Both the position numbers and the translations under genes were made by a program. 9,825 nucleotides of DNA, taken from NCBI GenBank assembly GCA_015233515.1, contig JADFXS010000085.1, forward strand, positions 1 to 9,825, in the 5' to 3' direction. Below, piece by piece: positions 7,321-9,825 of this stretch. Each line of letters begins with the position of its first letter. Position 1 is the stretch's first letter. Below the pieces are notes generated by a model. It was not told the DNA's origin. It searched no databases and saw only the letters and a program-made list of their open reading frames with translations. The stretch is from Deltaproteobacteria bacterium (GTDB taxonomy: Bacteria; Desulfobacterota; Desulfarculia; Adiutricales; JAGVGV01).

Positions 7321-7343
7321 GACCAGTGGTAACCTTACTGGTC
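7321..7343. promoter_or_regulatory. Inverted repeat in the divergent promoter gap, possible operator
   Basis: GACCAGT (7321-7327) and ACTGGTC (7337-7343) are perfect 7-bp inverted arms nine bases apart, near the middle of the 77-base gap between the divergent MurU-like and DUF4019 genes. The spacing suits a dimeric regulator that could control both sides. No convincing -35/-10 pair stands out for either gene, and there is no T-tract to make it a terminator. Confidence 0.45.
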
Positions 7344-7371
7344 ATCTTAATAGAGATTCAGGAGGCAAGCC

Positions 7372-7797
7372 ATGAAAAAAAAGCTGATAGTCGCTTTAAT
7401 TCCTCTATTCTACGCTTTATTCATCAGCTATGGCCCGGCCATCGCCGAATCGACGCCGGCTGAAGTTACTGAAGCCGCTGAAGCTTGGCTAAAACTCGTG
7501 GACAACGGCGAATATGGAAAAACCTTTGATACGGCGGCGGAGATATTCAAATCCGCTTCCACCAAAATTCAATGGGAAGCGACTTTGGACTTGGTTCGTA
7601 AGAATTTGGGAAAAACAATCGAAAGAAAACCGCTGTCGGCTCAGTTCGCAACCAGTCTGCCCGGCGCGCCGGATGGCGAATACTACGTTATGGAATTTCG
7701 AACCGTATTTCAAAATAAAAAAGAAGCCGTGGAACGGCTGGTGCCCATGAAGGAAAAAGACGGCCGCTGGCGAGTCTCGGGCTACTTTATCCGCTAA
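7372..7797 (+). CDS. Exported DUF4019 domain protein
   Basis: A 141-residue secreted protein of unknown function. The N-terminus is a Sec signal peptide: MKKK, a hydrophobic core, then AIA before E26 as the likely cleavage site. The mature part matches DUF4019 along its length: AAEAWLKLVDNGEYGKTFD early, SLPGAPDGEYYVMEF in the middle and a WRVSGYFIR end. It should act in the periplasm; the compact domain recalls NTF2-like folds, but that is only an impression. A strong AGGAGG site lies six bases before the ATG. It is 17 bases upstream of nagZ on the same strand and probably in the same operon, which hints at an envelope role. Confidence 0.88.
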   Translation: MKKKLIVALIPLFYALFISYGPAIAESTPAEVTEAAEAWLKLVDNGEYGKTFDTAAEIFKSASTKIQWEATLDLVRKNLGKTIERKPLSAQFATSLPGAPDGEYYVMEFRTVFQNKKEAVERLVPMKEKDGRWRVSGYFIR

Positions 7798-7814
7798 ACA
7801 ATGAGGCGACAATA

Positions 7815-8870
7815 ATGTCTTTACCCGATCAGCAGTTAGATGACTTGGTTGGGCGTTTGCTCATGGTCGGCTTCGACGGCCGGAAGCTGACTCCGGATTT
7901 GGCCGATTTTCTCGAAACCATCCGCCCCGGCGGGATCATATTATTCAAACGGAACGTGGACGACGGCCCGGCGCGGATAGCCGAACTGATCGCCGCCTGT
8001 CAAGACCTGGCCGTCAGCCGATTCGGACGCCGGCTTTTAATTGCTATCGACCAGGAAGGCGGTCCGGTCCGCCGGCTGACTCCTCCATTTACCATTCTGC
8101 CGAGCCAGAGAGAAATGTCCCGGGCCCTCGATATCGATCAAGTCCGCGCCCTAGGCGAGACCAGCGGCCGAGAGCTGGCCGCCGTAGGTTTTAATATGAA
8201 CCTGGCTCCGGTTTTGGACCTGGTTACCGACTCCAAGGCGACCTTTATGTTGGAACGGTCCTTCGGCGCGGACCCGGAAACCGCTTCGGCCTTCGGGTCC
8301 GCCTTGATTCAAGGCCACCTTGTTCATCGCGTCCTGACTTGCGCCAAACATTTCCCCGGAATCGGCGATAGTTATCTCGACCCTCATTTTGAGCTTCCCA
8401 CGGTTTCCTATACCGACCCGGAAATGCTGGATCGAGGAATATTTCCTTTTCTAAAAGCTATCGAGCAGGGTTTATCCGCGGTGATTACCTCTCACGTGTT
8501 TTATCCTCAATTCGATCCGAAGTGGCCGGCCACTATTTCCACGCCGATAATTACCGGCCTTTTAAGGGAAAAATGCCGCTTCTCCGGATTGATTTTATCC
8601 GATGACATGGAAATGGGGGCTCTGGTTAAAAACTATTCTTTGGGTGAAGCGACTCTTCAGACCGTGTCGGCCGGCACGGATTTGGTCTTGATATGCCGGA
8701 ATCCGCAATCAGTGACCGCGGCTCGGGAGGCCCTGGAACAGGCCACCCGATCGGGCGTGCTTACCAGGACCAGGTTGGAAGCCAGCGCCTTTCGACTGGC
8801 CGCGGCCTTGGAAAAAACCACATTACCACCGCCCGAAGCTTGGAAGGAGGTTCTCTCCATTGCTAACTAG
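7815..8870 (+). CDS. nagZ: NagZ-type beta-N-acetylhexosaminidase (GH3)
   Basis: This glycoside hydrolase family 3 enzyme removes N-acetylglucosamine from muropeptides during peptidoglycan recycling. The 351-residue single-domain protein is the usual length for Gram-negative NagZ and has no signal peptide, so it is probably cytoplasmic. IDQEGG at 78-83 is the substrate-binding motif. KHFPG at 178-182 opens the catalytic loop, which continues to D189 and H191, the Asp-His pair serving as acid/base in NagZ. LSDDMEMGA at 261-269 contains the likely nucleophile D263. The residue after KHFPG is Ile where His is commonest (GIG for GHG). GAGG lies nine bases before the ATG. The downstream gene overlaps by 11 bases. 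Together with the AmgK- and MurU-like genes across the divergent gap it forms a recycling set. Confidence 0.93.
   Translation: MSLPDQQLDDLVGRLLMVGFDGRKLTPDLADFLETIRPGGIILFKRNVDDGPARIAELIAACQDLAVSRFGRRLLIAIDQEGGPVRRLTPPFTILPSQREMSRALDIDQVRALGETSGRELAAVGFNMNLAPVLDLVTDSKATFMLERSFGADPETASAFGSALIQGHLVHRVLTCAKHFPGIGDSYLDPHFELPTVSYTDPEMLDRGIFPFLKAIEQGLSAVITSHVFYPQFDPKWPATISTPIITGLLREKCRFSGLILSDDMEMGALVKNYSLGEATLQTVSAGTDLVLICRNPQSVTAAREALEQATRSGVLTRTRLEASAFRLAAALEKTTLPPPEAWKEVLSIAN
8844..8850 (+). promoter_or_regulatory. Ribosome binding site inside the end of nagZ
   Basis: AAGGAGG lies nine bases before the TTG at 8860. It is the main reason to accept a TTG start for the next gene and points to translational coupling with nagZ. 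Confidence 0.65.
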
Positions 8871-9312
8871 CTATCGACACACATTTTTATTCGATCCATG
8901 TTTGTGGGAAACGGATGGCGTATATTACGACGCCAACGGTCAGCGCTTATTGTGCGAGGGGCGAACCGTCATCACACACCAACCTGATTCATGGACCAAC
9001 GAAGGTACTCTTCGCTTGATGACCGACCCACCGTTGGAACTTCACAATCGTTACGATATTGTTCCCTTTGCTCCCGGCCTGGATATGACGACCTGGACCT
9101 CTTTCAACCCCGAGATAGAAATCCTCCACGGCCGCTTCATCATCGTGGAGGACGCCATTATATCTCCATGGAAATCGACCAGTGGTGAATTCTGGGGAAC
9201 AGAGTTTCTGGTTCAAGTCAGCGAGACCGAATATCGAGGGCGAGGCTGTGCATTTAAGGGTGAGTTCAAGCTGGCCGGTTGGGCGATCAGATTACGGAAA
9301 AGTTTTTTTTAA
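8860..9312 (+). CDS. Unrecognised 150-residue protein coupled to nagZ
   Basis: I cannot name this protein. It has no signal peptide, membrane segment or obvious catalytic motif. It is rich in aromatic residues and short alternating hydrophobic stretches (FLFDPCLW, RFIIVEDAII, EFLVQV, WAIRLRK), which suggests a mostly beta protein, perhaps a barrel or lipocalin-like fold; this is an impression only. Conserved-looking pieces are THQPDSWTNEGTLRL (39-53), LELHNRYDIVPF (59-70) and ILHGRFIIVED (88-98). The start is TTG, overlapping nagZ by 11 bases, supported by AAGGAGG at 8844-8850; no ATG lies nearby in frame. The last codons run through eight T's (9303-9310), a slippage-prone tract, so the exact C-terminus is less sure. 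Confidence 0.75.
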   Translation: MLTSYRHTFLFDPCLWETDGVYYDANGQRLLCEGRTVITHQPDSWTNEGTLRLMTDPPLELHNRYDIVPFAPGLDMTTWTSFNPEIEILHGRFIIVEDAIISPWKSTSGEFWGTEFLVQVSETEYRGRGCAFKGEFKLAGWAIRLRKSFF

Positions 9313-9393
9313 TTTTCGAAATTATTTAGGCTGGATTAATTCCCGGTCCTGGGAAGAAGGAAGAAAATCATCCCAGCTTATATATTCATCTTG

Positions 9394-9424
9394 TTGAAAA
9401 TGGGCGGGAATTCCACCCGCCCAT
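9394..9424 (-). terminator. Rho-independent terminator of the coiled-coil gene
   Basis: On the minus strand ATGGGCGGG (9424-9416) pairs perfectly with CCCGCCCAT (9408-9400) across a 7-base loop, followed by a short run of T's and TTCAAC. The 9-bp GC-rich stem begins four bases after the stop codon of the gene ending at 9428. Read on the plus strand no T-tract follows, so it is a poor terminator for the gene ending at 9312. The 115-base gap 9313-9427 otherwise holds only AT-rich sequence, with a weak AATTT-TCG-AAATT hairpin at 9311-9323. Confidence 0.7.
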
Positions 9425-9427
9425 CCT

Positions 9428-9825
9428 TCAGGATTTAATCCCGCGAGCGAAATCCAAACCGATATGTTGCATCTTGGAGTAGATACGCCTGAGCAAGGTT
9501 CGCAAGTTGGCGCCCAGTTCAATCGACATCGGGGCGGATTCCATACGTTCCAATTCTTTAAATTCCGAAACCAGGCTGGCCTCGATCCTTTTCTGAAAGA
9601 GGCTGACTTCATGACTGGCTTCATGGGGAATACGCTCTGTCAGACGACGAACATCATCGGCATGACGATCCGCGGCTTCTTCCAATTTCTTTTCCAATAA
9701 GGAAATTTTACCCTGGGCTTCCCCTAAACTGTTGGTCAGCTTCCGGACTTGTTTTTCCAACTCCGTGGTTTTGGTCTTCCAAATCTCCACGGCGTCTTCC
9801 TTATCGGCAATCCTATTTTCCAATC
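9428..9825 (-). CDS. Coiled-coil protein, 5' end beyond the window
   Basis: At least 131 residues, open to the right edge, so the N-terminus is missing; the TTG at 9823 is not convincing as a start. The visible N-terminal part, to about residue 90, is charged and alternates Leu/Ile with Glu/Lys in heptad fashion (TTELEKQVRKLTNSL, KISLLEKKLEEAADR), typical of a long coiled coil. A distinct C-terminal segment (about 95-131, SIELGANLRTLLRRIYSKM) looks like a separate helical tail. Function unknown; a structural or chromosome/cell-envelope-associated role is possible but not shown. It is followed at once by a hairpin terminator. Confidence 0.7.
   Translation of the reverse strand, partial: LENRIADKEDAVEIWKTKTTELEKQVRKLTNSLGEAQGKISLLEKKLEEAADRHADDVRRLTERIPHEASHEVSLFQKRIEASLVSEFKELERMESAPMSIELGANLRTLLRRIYSKMQHIGLDFARGIKS

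Noticed and set aside
7295..7345. N-terminal extension of the MurU-like protein from ATG 7345
   Set aside because: It would run through the inverted repeat, has no good binding site, and the family begins directly before the nucleotide-binding motif.
8345..8390. Ile in place of the common His after KHFPG in NagZ as a sign of lost activity
   Set aside because: The Asp-His pair and the nucleophile are intact, and this position varies among GH3 NagZ proteins.

Overview
The window looks like ordinary chromosome from a Gram-negative anaerobe, most plausibly a deltaproteobacterium (Desulfobacterota). This is inferred, not proven. The reasons are a KorC-type 2-oxoacid:ferredoxin oxidoreductase subunit, a diderm-style lipoprotein and Sec-exported protein, a peptidoglycan-recycling gene set, and an intergenic cluster of short GC-rich palindromes of the kind common in such genomes. 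I see no tRNA, rRNA, CRISPR array, insertion sequence or phage gene.

Layout, left to right. Positions 1-156 hold no CDS I can assign, perhaps the tail of the preceding gene. Next is korC (157-702, plus strand). It converges on a long minus-strand block that reads right to left: a MurU-like sugar-1-phosphate nucleotidyltransferase with a C-terminal beta-helix tail (7294-6374), a palindrome cluster (6363-6211), an AmgK-like sugar kinase (about 6279-5122), the ribosome-assembly GTPase Der (5119-3797), a lipoprotein of the Leu/Ile/Val-binding type (3770-2574), an apparent promoter gap (2573-2439), a CbpA-type DnaJ (2438-1491), and a DUF434/PIN-like protein (1432-737). Divergent from the nucleotidyltransferase, a plus-strand block holds an exported DUF4019 protein (7372-7797), a NagZ-type GH3 glycosidase (7815-8870), and an unrecognised 150-residue protein that overlaps nagZ and starts at TTG (8860-9312). 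The right edge carries the 3' part of a minus-strand coiled-coil gene followed by a hairpin terminator.

How the genes fit together. NagZ, the AmgK-like kinase and the MurU-like transferase match three steps of the cell-wall recycling shunt known from Pseudomonas: release of amino sugars from muropeptides, anomeric phosphorylation, then UDP transfer. Here they lie within about 3.8 kb, read from the two sides of a 77-bp divergent gap. Der, DnaJ and the DUF434 protein are housekeeping or uncharacterised genes on the same strand.

The points most worth a second look are the palindrome cluster that runs into the 5' end of the kinase reading frame, the nucleotidyltransferase-plus-beta-helix architecture beside the kinase, and the unknown gene coupled to nagZ. 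I found no convincing wholly new system.
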